Source: Strongyloides papillosus (taxonomy: Eukaryota; Nematoda; Chromadorea; Rhabditida; Strongyloididae). From it: a stretch of 64,000 nucleotides of DNA. Under the pieces are notes generated by a model. The model worked only from the letters and a program-made list of their open reading frames with translations. It was not told where the DNA came from and ran no database searches. Of this stretch, positions 35,912-47,179 are shown one piece after another. Position 1 is the first letter of the stretch, and each line of letters opens with the position of its first letter. Location: NCBI GenBank assembly GCA_005656395.1, contig SRSI01000073.1, positions 806,001-870,000 on the forward strand, written 5' to 3'. A program made the translations under genes and the position numbers.

Positions 35912-36601
35912 CTAGAACAGTTTTACCACTAATTCAATATGGTCAGATCCATCATAACCTTTTGGAATATCAAAATCAGAGAAGTATGATTTCTTAAATA
36001 CTTTGTATCCTTTATTTTTTAAGAGTGTCTGATTTGCAATGCTAGAAGCTTCAGCGACAACTCCTTGAACTTCTGGGAACTAAAAGGAATAAATAATTAT
36101 ACTATGTTACATTAAGGATACCTTGTTTTGTATTATTTCATTTCCTGCATCCTCTAATTTACTGGCAATTCCTTTTCTATACCAATCTCTGGCAACACAT
36201 GAAATTTCAGTTCTTACTAACGTATTAATGTTTTCAGGAACCAAATTCCATAAATCTTTTTTAACAGAATGTAATATTTCATTTATCTTTTTTTGACCAA
36301 TGGAAATATCTTTATCATCAGATTTATTTTCTTCGTTGTCATCCCTTTTAACTTTAGTCAATAATCTTATGCCAACTATTTTACTATCTTTTTTTGAGAA
36401 AGCGATAAATGAATTATTAATCAAAAAATCAATAGATAAAAATTTTTTAATCTTTGATGATTTGTCTTCTCTTGACATTTTAAGGGCATTATTCATTGGT
36501 TCAGTTTGAAGGAATTCATTAACTAAAAATTCAATCACTTCTTTTAAATCCTTTTCATTGGTAAAACGAAAGTCATACTCTAAAGAGTTGTCTTCACCCA
36601 T
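35912..36601 (-). CDS. GNAT N-acetyltransferase, arylalkylamine type
   Basis: Exons 36601-36122 and 36079-35912 (40-bp intron) give 215 residues. The fold is shown by the start strand YDFRFTNEKDLKEV, an EPMNNAL motif near residue 34 typical of insect and nematode arylalkylamine (dopamine/serotonin) N-acetyltransferases, the acetyl-CoA loop RDWYRKGIASKLEDAG near residue 140, and the C-terminal GVVAEASSIANQTLL and KGYKVF stretches. It would acetylate amines with acetyl-CoA in the cytosol, affecting monoamine inactivation or cuticle chemistry. The acetyl-CoA loop has KGIAS where the family consensus is R/Q-x-x-G-x-G/A. Substrate cannot be told. Confidence 0.85.
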
Positions 36602-36970
36602 TCTTTCTAAAAATTATTTAAAAATTAATATATAGTACTAATAAAACTACAATAAATATAAAATTATGATTCAAGTACTTGCATTTATGACTTTATAAAT
36701 ATCAAACTAGACATTATAAATAACCCCAAAATATAAATCATTTAATTTAAAGATAAAAGCAACAAGATAATATATCAAAGCGATGTACTTTAAAATGACT
36801 CAAATGACAGTCTTACTCTATTTAAAAATATTCATATAACATTAGTACACACGGAAAACATTAATGATAAGGATAAAAACAAGTTTACAATTTTTATTAT
36901 TCAAAATTGTGGTTAAAAATGTAAAAAAATACTATACTAAAATTGTGTTATTAATTTTGATGCAATAAAA
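36602..36970. other. Intergenic spacer
   Basis: 369 bp without a gene between the acetyltransferase start and the 3' end of the first nucleoredoxin-like gene. Confidence 0.4.
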
Positions 36971-37605
36971 TTAAAGAGCAATCTTTTTCCAGTCTTCGAA
37001 TAAAGCAAATGGCTCAATTTTACCACGCCCATTAACTTGGTTTCTACCATCACTAACGACAACTTCTCCTTTTTTGTTAACAATAACAAAGGCCGGAATT
37101 GATTTGATATTGCATTCATTCTTTACAGATGTTGAGTTGGCAAGATTATGTTCCATCATCAACCAATTTCCCATTTTTTCTTCATAATACTCAACCATAT
37201 CTTCATGGGTTTTATCTGCAGAAACAAATATAATCTCAAATTGATGGTTTTCTTTATTTATAGTTTCATAGAACTTCTAAATTTTTCCATTTTTATTAAT
37301 TTGTATGATATCCGTTTTACTTACCTTCAATTTTGTTGTATAAACTCTACAGTTTGGACACCATCCAACAGAGACATATAATCCGACAACTTTGTCTTTT
37401 AATAAATCCGAAGCCTTTTCAAAGGATCCATCTCCCTTAAGTAAATTTAAATCAGTTATCAATTTTGATATAAAACTACTGTTACGAGCTAAAATTAAAA
37501 AAAAAGAATTTTATATTTAGTAAATTAAATATTACCATGATTTCGTAACGTTGATTGCTTTTTGAGGACATTTGATAAGCCTAGAGCTGTTTTTGATACA
37601 TTCAT
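36971..37605 (-). CDS. Nucleoredoxin-like protein with WCPNC centre
   Basis: Exons 37605-37536, 37488-37325, 37276-36971 give 179 residues. The thioredoxin fold is clear: KVVGLYVSVGWCPNCRVY with the redox centre near residue 70, then the nucleoredoxin/tryparedoxin pattern FEIIFVSADKTHEDMVEYY and the cis-Pro loop KSIPAFVIVN. The usual CGPC is replaced by CPNC, so redox potential or substrate choice should differ from its neighbour. The 22-residue basic N-terminus may direct it to mitochondria. It shares exon sizes (164 and 306 bp) with the next gene at 37933-38581, hence a tandem duplicate on the same strand, separated by 327 bp. Confidence 0.88.
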
Positions 37606-37932
37606 GGCAAGTTGTTAATAATTGAAGGACCGCACCGCGTTTTATTTTACTGTTACAAAAATCCAATTATGATAAAAAGTCAATTAGAGATAAAAATCTA
37701 TCATTACTACTTTAAGACACTTGAAATGTCTATATAAATAAAATAAAATCTTGAAAATTTCAATATCAATTAAGATTAATCTATATTTAAATTATCTTTT
37801 CACACACCATTAAACACTTTAAATGGTACTCAAATGTATGCAAAAAAAACAAAAATTGAATATTTATTTTTTGTAAACAATGGTAAGTAAATTAATCCCT
37901 ACAAAATAAAATAAAAAGTTTAATTTGAAGTA

Positions 37933-38581
37933 TTAAACTGCAATTTTCTTCCATCTTTGAAGTAATCCTTCAATATCATCACCACCATTCTTCATAATAT
38001 CTTCTCTAGCCCGAATTTTAAGAATATCCCCATTTTCATTTACAATTTTCAATGCGGGTATTGTGGTGACACCACACTCCTCTGCCAATCCATGAATCAA
38101 ATCGGAATTGTATTCTGCTCTCAACCATTTTCCCATGTGCTCTTCATAATATCTCTCCATGCTTTCTTCATCTCTATCTAAACTAACAAAGATAACTTCA
38201 AATTGTTTTCCATCTTTATTTACTTTATCATAAAAAGTCTGAAAAGACAATATTTTGTATCAAGAGGTTAAAAAAAGTGTACGTACCTTAAGGTGAGGAG
38301 TGAATTGTTTACATGGTCCACACCATGAGGCTGAAAAGTAAAGAGCTGTAAGTTTATCTTTTAAAAGATCATTTCCTTTTCCAAGACCTCCATCTGGTTT
38401 TACTAAGGAGGCTGATTTGAACAACTGTGCTACATTACTACCATGTCTAACTAAAATGTAACTTTTAAAATGGTTAAATAGTAGTCTATTACATACATTG
38501 ACTTATATGCCCTTTTCCGTGATTGTAAACAACATTTTTCAAAGAATTTGAAACGAAAAGTTGTCTTAAACAGTTATTCAT
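37933..38581 (-). CDS. Nucleoredoxin-like protein with WCGPC centre
   Basis: Exons 38581-38497, 38450-38287, 38238-37933 give 184 residues. It contains LYFSASWCGPCKQFTPHL, the classical redox site, then FEVIFVSLDRDEESMERYY and the cis-Pro loop TTIPALKIVN, all typical of nucleoredoxin/tryparedoxin-like thioredoxins, which reduce protein disulfides with electrons from glutathione or thioredoxin systems. Exon 1 encodes a 28-residue leader (starts MNNCLRQLF). The gene is divergent from the first mucin-like gene (39659), with 1.08 kb between. Broken copies of its exon 1 and of the first 12 bp of exon 2 occur in units 2, 3 and 4 of the amplified mucin locus. Confidence 0.9.
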
Positions 38582-39483
38582 TCTTGAGAATTGAAATCTC
38601 AAAAAATTTTCTTCTGTTGTAACCACTTTTTACCGTGCTGAGACTTATCTTTTTGGAATAGTGGAGATCTTTATAATTAACTGGTTGAAATATGCATGGC
38701 CAAAATTATAATATAATTTTTTCGCTATTATTATAATATTATTTTTAACCAAAATTTCTTTAAATTCCAACTGACATTAAAAAAATTATTTAATCCAATA
38801 ACGATTAATTGTTTTAAGCATTAAAATGTCCAATTTGTAAAAAAATATATTCGAAACCCATCATTACTATGACACAAATGCAAATTTAACAACTTTATTA
38901 AAATGTCAAGCAGAAATTCTTTGAATTCCAATTTGCTTTGATGAATCATTGAATCCGAGAAATTATAAATTGTTTTAGAAATAAATTTGTATGTTTCGCG
39001 CAAAAAGAATATCCGCAACCCACTTTAATTATGATGTAATAGAAGATCCAATAATTTTATCACTACATCAAGATCAAATTTTTAAAATTAGTATCGACAA
39101 TTTCTAGCGTATCAAACTAAATGATTTGCTTCATATGATAAAAGAAAAGATTTCATGATAAGTTTGATTTCCATAGTAAACAAGAAATCTGCAACTATTA
39201 AAATCTTTTCTTATCAGGAACATTTCTATAAATAAAAAAATGAATAAAAATACTTTAAGATTTCCAATCTTATCAGTAAATTGATAAAATTAACTTGAAT
39301 TTTGTTATTTTTAATAGTAAATAGAATTGTAGAAAGAATAATATATGAAAAAGGCCCACGCATAATAAAAAAAGTTTTAAATCTTGTGATATTCATAAAA
39401 AAATTAAATCATAGTTAAATTTTTTATTTGATAAGACGTCGGTACCAAAGAACATATGAGAAATTAATGAATGCGGTACTGAA

Positions 39484-39608
39484 GTGTCCCACATCTAGAT
39501 CATAATTTAGCAGGTGATAAAATATTTTATGATTTTTTTATATGCTCACATCCGCTTGTTAAAGTATGCCATAAACAAAATAAAGACGTAGACATAAATG
39601 GTATATAA
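39484..39608 (+). promoter_or_regulatory. Conserved promoter of the mucin-like genes
   Basis: Shared by all four genes: GTCCCACATCTAGATCATA, then AGCAGGTGATAAAATATTT with a GATA site (TGATAA at 39515), then a TATA box (TATATAA 39602-39608) about 50 bp before the ATG. The same blocks lie before the other genes, with TGATAA at 42113, 50816 and 60628 and TATATAA at 42201, 50901 and 60716. Confidence 0.6.
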
Positions 39609-39658
39609 ACGGAAAATTTATCTATAAACATCATCTTCTTATTTTATCACTTAAAAAA

Positions 39659-40120
39659 ATGGTTTCATTTTCCTACAAAATGCTATCTGCTATCCTTTTG
39701 GTAGTTTTACTATCTGTTGAGCTATATTCTAAACCAGCTCAAAATGGTAGACAACCAGCTAAATATAATGGTAGGAAAGAGGAACAAAATCCACCACTTC
39801 ATAGACAAGGTAGAAACCATCCACCACGAAGAGGACCAGGAGGAAGAAATCCACCACCACCGCCAGAAGGAACTAGACTACCACCACCATCAGGAGAAAC
39901 CAGACCACCACGTCCAACTAGAGAACCAAGAGGAAGCAGACCACCATGTGATGACGACTCATCACAGGAATCACACGAACATGGAAGATCAGGACGCCGT
40001 CACGGAGATAGACACAGAAAAGGTAAAGGTCACAGAAAACACCACAAATGCATAACAACAGAAGCTCCAGTAACTTGTGACGTTGTAACAACTGCCACCA
40101 TTGAAGTCACAACTGTCTAA
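39659..40120 (+). CDS. Secreted Pro/His-rich mucin-like protein 1
   Basis: Intronless, 153 residues. Signal peptide MVSFSYKMLSAILLVVLLSV (cleavage near ELYSKP), then a basic Pro-rich part (residues 25-95: repeated NPP, RPP, PPPPPEG), one Cys in the PPCDDDSS motif, a His/Lys/Arg/Gly-rich block (HGDRHRKGKGHRKHHKC) and a Thr/Val-rich tail. The Thr-rich tail is a likely site for O-glycans and the His block could bind metal; both are inferences. It is the shortest of the family and has an extra Cys in the tail. Lacks the long repeat tracts of copy 4. Role unknown; an extracellular coat, glue or lumen protein is possible. Confidence 0.8.
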   Translation: MVSFSYKMLSAILLVVLLSVELYSKPAQNGRQPAKYNGRKEEQNPPLHRQGRNHPPRRGPGGRNPPPPPEGTRLPPPSGETRPPRPTREPRGSRPPCDDDSSQESHEHGRSGRRHGDRHRKGKGHRKHHKCITTEAPVTCDVVTTATIEVTTV

Positions 40121-41047
40121 TAAATGGCCAAACAATAATATTAATTAATCTTTAAAATTATCTTACTTTACTTTTTTAACTTTAAAAATAGATGCTTTAA
40201 TAAAAACACTTTTTATTAAAAAAGTCTCTTACTTATCATTTCTTAGCTATTTTTCTTAACATTAATCTGAATTTTAACCTGCAATTTAGCATAAAAAACA
40301 CAAACATTTTGCTGCCTCACCAATTGAATAAAATGATGGTTAATTGAATCGTTTGATCTTTATGTAAAATTTCATATAAGTCAAAATTTTATGATAAGGG
40401 TAATTATTGTTTTATTGAATATCTTATTAATCTTATTCATGATTACAAGCATTACGCGATATACAAAATTGTATACAGTTTGTACAATGAACACACAGTT
40501 AAATTTTATAAGAATTTGTAGTATAGGAATTTGTACTGGCGCGTTTCTAGGCCAGGTTGAGAGTCCGATATATTTCAGATACGTAAAAAATTTTATTTTA
40601 TTAAACCAAACACAATACAATAAATCAAAATTAATCCTTATAAAAAAATTACTGACTATTTAAAATTGGGCCTACTAAAATTTAATGAGGGAGATAACAG
40701 AATAAGATAACTTACATTTATTACCAATTTTAACTTGTAGCCCTGTGAGTTTATCAGCGCACAAGTATTAACTCAAACCCCTAAAATAGGCAAATACGTT
40801 AAATTATGAAATACCTCATACAATTAAATCAGAAATGTAAAATGAAATGATTTTAAAATTTCTAAGCTTATATACCCAAATGTCATGATTGCTAAAATAT
40901 AATCTATTATTTAAGCTAACTAATTTTCGCGCGAGCGATTAAAGATCAGAAATAAAGGATTTACAAAAGTACAACAGAGATAATTTTCCAAAATTATCTT
41001 ATTACACGGCTTTCTTAACTGTACGTTAGCTGTTAAATTAAACCGGG
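40121..41047. other. 3' flank of unit 1 and junction to unit 2
   Basis: The first ~350 bp match the 3' flanks of units 2 and 4. The rest (40480-41047) is unit-specific AT-rich DNA; the last ~40 bp (around CTGTACGTTAGCTGTTAAATT) are shared with the left ends of units 3 and 4 but not with unit 1. No separate gene seen. Confidence 0.5.
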
Positions 41048-41099
41048 TACCGTATCTAACTAAAATGTAACTTTTAAATGGGTAAAAAATAGTCCATTA

Positions 41100-41189
41100 C
41101 ATTCTTTGACTTTTATGCTCTGTTCCATGTTTATAAAAAACATTTTTTAAAGAGTTTTAAAACAAACGTTTTCTTAAACAGCTATTCAT
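41100..41189 (-). pseudogene. Broken copy of nucleoredoxin-like exon 1 (unit 2)
   Basis: Minus-strand ATG at 41189 begins like the intact exon 1 at 38581 (MNSCLRK against MNNCLRQ) but soon reaches a stop. No downstream exons follow, so it cannot make a thioredoxin-fold protein. Confidence 0.65.
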
Positions 41190-42260
41190 TCTTAAGAATT
41201 GAAATCTCAAAAACTTTCTTCATCTGTAACTGCTTTTCAATGATAAAATTTTTTTTTTAGAATATTAGAGATCTTCCCAATTAATTGGTTGAAAACATAC
41301 ATGATTGAAATTACAGTCTACTTTTGTGCTTTTACTATAAGATTAAATTTAACTGAAGCTTCTTTTAGTTTCATCTTGAATTGATGAATTATTGTATTCA
41401 ATAAATGAATAACTGTTATAAATTTTAATGTATTTATTTTGTATAAAAGACATTTACATTTTATCATAATTATGACTAGATAGCTGATTCAAAGACTTTT
41501 TTATGTTATTAACCAAAAATTCTTTGAATTTCATCATGCATTGATGAATCATTAAATTCAAGAAATAATTAATTTCCATCAACATTAATGCGTTTGTTTG
41601 TAAAAAAATATCCGTAAACCATTATAATTATGACTGAATTCAGATTTTTATAATATTTTCATTGCATCGACAACAAATTCAAAAAATTAATACCAAAAAT
41701 TTATGGCTTATCAAACTACATAATTTTTTTCATATGACACAAGAAAATATTTCGAGAATAGTTTGAATTTCTTGGTAAACAGCAATCTTAAATTACTAAA
41801 TTCGTTATTTGTCGAGAACAATTTTATAAATAAAAAAAATAATGAATAAAATACTTCTAAATTTTCAATCTTATCAATAAATTGATAAAAACTATTCGAA
41901 TTTTACTATTTTTAATAGTAAATAAAATTGTTAAAAAGAATGATGTATGGAAAAAGCCCACGCATAAAGAAATTGTAAATCTTGTGATATTTACAGAAAC
42001 AACAAATCACTTTTAAATTATTTACTTGATAAGGCACTGGTATCAATGAACAGATGAGAACACACTAAAATTAGTACTGAGGTATCCCATGTCTAGATCA
42101 TACTTCAACAGGTGATAAAATATTTTATGATTTTTATTATATTTTAACATCCGCCTATTGAGGTATCCAATAAACAAATCGAAGACGTAAGCATAAATGG
42201 TATATAAATGGAGAATTTTGTTTCATAAACATCATCTTCTCATTTCAATCACTTTAAAAA

Positions 42261-42782
42261 ATGGTTTCATTCTCCTACAAATTGTTATTTGCTATCCTTT
42301 TGGTAGCTTTACTCTCTGTTGAGCTTTACTCTAAACCAGCTCAAAATGGCAAACAACCAGCTAAATCTAATGGTAAGAAGGAGGAAAAAAATCCACCACC
42401 ACATAAACAAGGTGGAAACCATCCACCACCAAAAGGACCAGGAGGAGCCAGACCACCATGTGATGACGACTCATCACCAGAATCTTCTGAATCACACGAG
42501 TCACGTGAATCACGCGAGTCACACGAATCAAGTGAATCCCGTGAACATCGAGGATCAGGACCCCGTCACGAAGGAAAGCATGGAAAAGGTAAAGGCCACA
42601 AGAAGCACCACAAATGTACAACTACAGTAGAACCTGAATCAACCACTACCCTTGGTACTACAACTGCCGAAACAACAACTGAACCAACAACTACAACAAC
42701 AGAAACAATTGTTACTTCAACAGAAGTTCCAGTAACTAGCGAAGTTGTAACAACTGCTGCTGTTGAAGTCACAACTGTCTAA
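42261..42782 (+). CDS. Secreted Pro/His-rich mucin-like protein 2
   Basis: Intronless, 173 residues. The signal peptide is nearly identical to copy 1, followed by the lysine-rich KSNGKKEEKNPPP part, a short Pro tract, PPCDDDSS with the Cys, an expanded Ser-Glu-His-Arg repeat (SHES, SRES units, about residues 75-95), the GKGHKKHHKC block and a Thr/Glu-rich tail (TTTTTE..). Here the Pro tract is shortened and the acidic Ser repeat is lengthened, so copies differ mainly in which low-complexity block has grown. Promoter conserved (TGATAA 42113, TATATAA 42201). Extracellular; role unknown. Confidence 0.8.
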   Translation: MVSFSYKLLFAILLVALLSVELYSKPAQNGKQPAKSNGKKEEKNPPPHKQGGNHPPPKGPGGARPPCDDDSSPESSESHESRESRESHESSESREHRGSGPRHEGKHGKGKGHKKHHKCTTTVEPESTTTLGTTTAETTTEPTTTTTETIVTSTEVPVTSEVVTTAAVEVTTV

Positions 42783-43318
42783 TAAATGGCGAAAAAAAAT
42801 ATTAATTAATTTTTAAAATACTTTAAAAATATTCTACTTGTACTTTTTTAATTTTAAAAATAAATACTTTAATAACAACACTTTTTATTAAAAAGTCTTT
42901 TTCTAATCATTTCATGGCTATCGTTCTTAAAATCAACTTGAATTTCAACCATAATTTAACATATCAAACATTGTGTTGTTATATCAATTGAATAAAATGA
43001 TATTTGATTGAATCGTTTAATTTTTAAGTAAAATTTAAATTTTTAAAAAGTCAAAAATTTAAGATAAGGATAATTATTTTTTTATTAAACATCTTGTTAA
43101 TCTTATTCTCGGTTACAAGCTTTATGCGATATAAAGAATTGTATATAGCTAGCGTACAGAAAGCTTGTAAGCTGTACTTTAGTTGCATTAATTGTGTATA
43201 CAGCTTACGGCATATACACAGTTAACGAGAGTAAACATTTTTTCAGTTGTCTATGAACAGTTTGTACAATGAACTTACAGCCTTCTGAAATGTAAGTTAG
43301 CTGTTAAATTAAACAGGG

Positions 43319-43891
43319 TACCATGTCTAGCTAAAATTTAACTTTTAAATGAATAAAAAAATAGTCCATTACATACATTGACTTGTAATCCCTGTTACAT
43401 GTTTGTAAACAACATTTTTTATAGAATTCGAAACCAAAAGTTGACTTAAACAGTTATTCATTCTTGAGAATTGAAATCTCAAAACTTTCTTCTGTTGTAA
43501 CAACTTTTTTCCATGTTGAATTTATTTCTTTTTTTGAAATAGTGGAGATCTTTATGATTAACTGGTTAAAAGCATACATGGTTGAAATAACAGTATACAT
43601 TTTTGCCTTTATTTCAGTGTTAAAGTACACTAGCTTCATCAAAAAAAAATAAGCAAAATGTACTTTTTCCGTTATCTTAAAATTTTATTTAACTGAGGCT
43701 TCTTTGAGTTTCATCTTGAATTGATGAATTGTTGGATCCATTAAATGATCGAATGTTGAAAACATTAATGTGTTTGTTTGTTACAAAAAAATATCCGAAA
43801 CTCATCATAATTATGACTAGATAGCTGATTCAAAGACTTTTTTATGTTATTAAACAAAAATTTTTTGAATTTTACATGCATTGATGAATCA
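43319..43891 (+). repeat. Amplified unit 3, left half
   Basis: Starts TACCATGTCTAGC and matches units 2 and 4 up to GATGAATCA at 43883-43891, where homology stops at the cassette. It resumes at 50250. Contains the minus-strand exon-1 remnant. Confidence 0.75.
43380..43461 (-). pseudogene. Broken copy of nucleoredoxin-like exon 1 (unit 3)
   Basis: Minus-strand ATG at 43461 begins MNNCLSQLLVSNS, close to the intact exon 1 start MNNCLRQLFVSNS. The frame stays open here but has no later exons. Confidence 0.65.
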
Positions 43892-44313
43892 GAAAAATAT
43901 TTAAAGTATTTTTGTTGGTGACCTTCTCATAAGAAAAATGAACTCTTTTATTTTCCACACAAATAAATTACAACTTTAATAAATTTAATAAATGACCACC
44001 TAGGGATACTAAATTAACTTAACTAACTCATTTACTTACTTATTAAAAACCTATGATCCCTTAAACAACTTCCAGAGATCCTTTACTTTTCCTCTGTTTC
44101 AATACCCCTAGTGGACTAAAATTACGATAAGTTAATAAATATATAAAAAAATATAGTAAAATATACGATACATAAGATTTTTTCTACTAATATAATAAAT
44201 TCAATTAAATGTTAAAATCTCATCTTCTAAAATTTATCCATTCCTTCTTTTGTTTTAAGAGTTCATTAAGAATTTTAGCACGAAAACAAAATTCGAATTA
44301 CAATTAATTTACT
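43892..44313. repeat. LTR-like direct repeat, left copy
   Basis: 422 bp. Shares with the right copy the blocks TTGTTGGTGAC, CCACCTAGGGATACTAAATT, AACCTATGAT, CCAGAGATCCTTTACTTTTC and the closing AATTAATTTACT. Lacks about 270 bp present in the right copy after AATAAATGA. Confidence 0.8.
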
Positions 44314-45394
44314 AATGTAATATTTTTTATGTGTAAAGTATCTTTGAAATATAATATTTGTAGATTTTATTTATTTTTATAAATTTTTAAGTAACTTTAA
44401 ATGGCAAAAATCGTAAACTAATAATTTCTTCTACAACAAATAAGTAACTGTCAAAATTATCGTATATTTGAAATATTTTCATATACAACTTTTTCTTCTT
44501 ATATCCACGATAATATTTATTAAATTAAAACAACAAATATTTAAATTTTTAACAATAGTTATTATCCAAAAAGATTTATGAAACGAGAAAAATAGTTTTA
44601 AGAATGATGTCTTCTACCAAGTCACTGCAAAATCTTAACAAAAGAGAAATCTTTTTAGCCAGAATAGATAATTGTACTTACAACATTTAAGTTGTGTTTA
44701 ACGAATAAAAAATAACAGTTGATAGAAAAAAATGAATCTGTTAAAGATAAACGTCTTTTACCGTGCCCTTGTACGTCAAATTTTACGTCGTTCCAGAAAT
44801 AAGTATAAGTTAAGAATTATAAATTTTGAAAAAACTCTTTTATGTTTTAGTTCAAAATAAATTTTTGTGAAGCAGATGCCTATTTTAATCTTCTAATATT
44901 ATTCCAGCTGTTTAAAAAGATGCTGAAAATGTTTAAAAGGATTAGTAATACTTTCATTGTCCTTATATATGCAAATAAATTATTATTTTTAACCTTTATA
45001 TAAAAATAATAAATGCTTATGGAGAAAACAACATTTCCTATCGTAATTTTATCTAATATTGTTTCTAAGAAATGAGTTTTTTAAGAAATAAAAATTTTTT
45101 TATACAAAAGTTATTACATGGAATCAACTAATTAACAGTACTTTAAAATACGTCAATTTTAACAAAGTTTAAATTATTTTAAAACTTTATACATTTTTTA
45201 TTTCTATAAAAAAAGAAATAAAGAAAAAAAAATGTTATCAGCATAACTCTTTTTAAATTAAACCGTTTTCTATGATTAAATAAACAAAATATGTGTTTTT
45301 TTCTAACTTATAGGTATAAATGGATTTCAAAAGTTCAAGGCTAAAATTGGCCAAATTATCTTTAAAAGAAATTATTTTTTGACTTTTTAAACAT
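44314..45394. other. Cassette interior, no gene seen
   Basis: AT-rich sequence after the left direct repeat. No transposase, gag or reverse-transcriptase-like frame was found. Confidence 0.4.
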
Positions 45395-46356
45395 ACACTC
45401 AAAAAATTCTTCCGTTTATGAACGGAAAATTTCCCGTAAAAATCAAAAAAAACGTAGGCTAAAAAAACGGAATTTTTAGCAAAAACGGAATAATTATATA
45501 TCAAGTAATTTAAAAAAACTGAATTTTAAAATACAATCTTTTAAAAAACGGATTAATATCATGAACGGAGTTTTTTTTAAACGGAATAATTTTTAATTAC
45601 GTATTTAAAAAAACTGAGTTTTAAAATGCAATCTTTTTAAATTGTGGTCCAAACCATAAGGCATTTATTTGATGTTTAATCTTTATATTTCACAGAAAAT
45701 TCAGAAAGGATTGAGAACGGTTAAGAGGCCTGGATTGATAAAGATAAAATTTATTCGCATTCACCTGAACCTAACTTTTAATTGTTTGGTTTTACTGTTT
45801 TTGTTTTGTGTCAGAAAAATATTCTTCATGAAGATGATATTTAGCCATATACAATGCAACTTAAGAAGAAAAAAAAAGAAATTTTGTCTACAATTTTTAT
45901 ATAAATATTTTATAATTTTATTTTAACACTATGAGGATTTACATTTAAAATATTATTTTGTGTATACTTTTAATTTTTAGCGTATAGAGAGTAAAAAAAA
46001 TATTACACGGTTTGGCTAATAGATCATTTTTATTGGTGAACATACATATAAAAAAGTAAAAACATCTTAATAAAAAAAACAAGGTCGGCTCCTTGGTTCC
46101 TATAACAGCCAGAGAATGATTGAATAGGTAAAACATCATATTATTTATACTATAAAAATAATGACAGAGGAACGCGACATCTCTTACTAAGTTTATAACA
46201 TAGAAACGGTACAAATAATATCGGAGTAAAATAAAACGGAAAATTTTATGAAATCGTATTTAAAATTAACGAAATTTTTAAAAAAAGAGAGAAAAAACAA
46301 AAACTGATTGTTAAAATCATTACGGAATTTGAAAAACGGAAGAATTTTTTGAGTGT
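45395..46356. mobile_element. TIR DNA element with 23-bp perfect ends
   Basis: 962 bp with perfect 23-bp inverted ends (45395-45417 and 46334-46356, beginning ACACTCAAAAAATTC). Flanked by AAACAT on the left and AAACGT on the right, probably a 6-bp target duplication with one change. Inside, the motif ACGGAAT recurs on both strands near each end (subterminal repeats). Short frames inside show no transposase likeness, so it is non-autonomous. Confidence 0.7.
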
Positions 46357-47179
46357 AAACGTCTTCTAAAAATAAGTCTTTTCAAAGTTAACGAAATTTT
46401 TTGGTTTATCACTCATTTGAAAGACACAAGTAAGGAATGAGGAAAAACAAAATATTAATAAGATTTATCAAAAATTAGTCAAGTTATGAACAAAAGATTG
46501 TCGTTACTTTTTAAAATACAACTATTTTAATGATTTTTTTTATAAAATTCTTTTAAAAAATATTCTTTGCGGACCAGCCAGACCTCCCAAAAGCAGGTTT
46601 ACGGATGTTTATATTATCAAAATTATATAATGTGTACTTTTAAAAATAACGAAGAATATGTGGATAATTTAATAAATTTATTTTTTTATTAAATTAATAT
46701 CTCGCTTTAAAGTTTGAAATCAAAAATATAAGTTAATTAAAAAATAGGCATTATATACAAATAATTAAAGAATATGTGGGACGTCAATAAAAAATTTTAA
46801 CGAATTAGTTATTGTAACTTGTTAAAAGTTTTTTTATTTTTTGAATAGAAAGTAAATTAAAACTTATTTTTTACATTTAAAAACAATTTACTAACCATAA
46901 TTATAAAATCAACCAATGTTTACTGGAAGTAATATATCACAACAATTATTATTAGTGTAAGACCGTCATTCTAATTTTTACCATTTAAATTTAATATTTA
47001 AAACTAAAAAGTCATAAAAAAAATTCTTTTTCTACAATAATTTTTTTAAATCTTTATATAAGCATATTCAATTAACTGCTAAATTTTAATATGCTTTTTA
47101 TGAATTATTAATTATATTTGATTTTTTAAATACTTACATAATGTTAAGAAAATTCTGACGAAAATGGTAATACATCGAA
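46357..47179. other. Cassette interior, no gene seen
   Basis: AT-rich; a short GC-richer patch (GGACCAGCCAGACCTCCC near 46570) stands out but has no recognised identity. Confidence 0.35.

Larger units (their letters stand above)
38439..40480 (+). repeat. Amplified unit 1 (founder locus)
   Basis: From the edge of nucleoredoxin-like exon 2 (TACCATGTCTAAC at 38439) through exon 1, the divergent promoter, the mucin-like gene 39659-40120 and its 3' flank. Homologous to units at 41048-43140, 43319-43891 plus 50250-51462, and 59566-62590. Considered the founder because here the nucleoredoxin gene is intact. Confidence 0.7.
41048..43140 (+). repeat. Amplified unit 2
   Basis: Starts TACCGTATCTAAC (remnant of nucleoredoxin-like exon 2), includes a broken copy of that gene's exon 1 on the minus strand, the common promoter, the mucin-like gene 42261-42782 and the 3' flank. 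Confidence 0.75.

Noticed and set aside
40391..40663. 90-codon hydrophobic frame after mucin-like gene 1
   Set aside because: Lies in the 3' flank shared with other units, where the frame is not kept.
45669..45926. 85-codon frame inside the TIR element
   Set aside because: No transposase motif; begins in decayed sequence.
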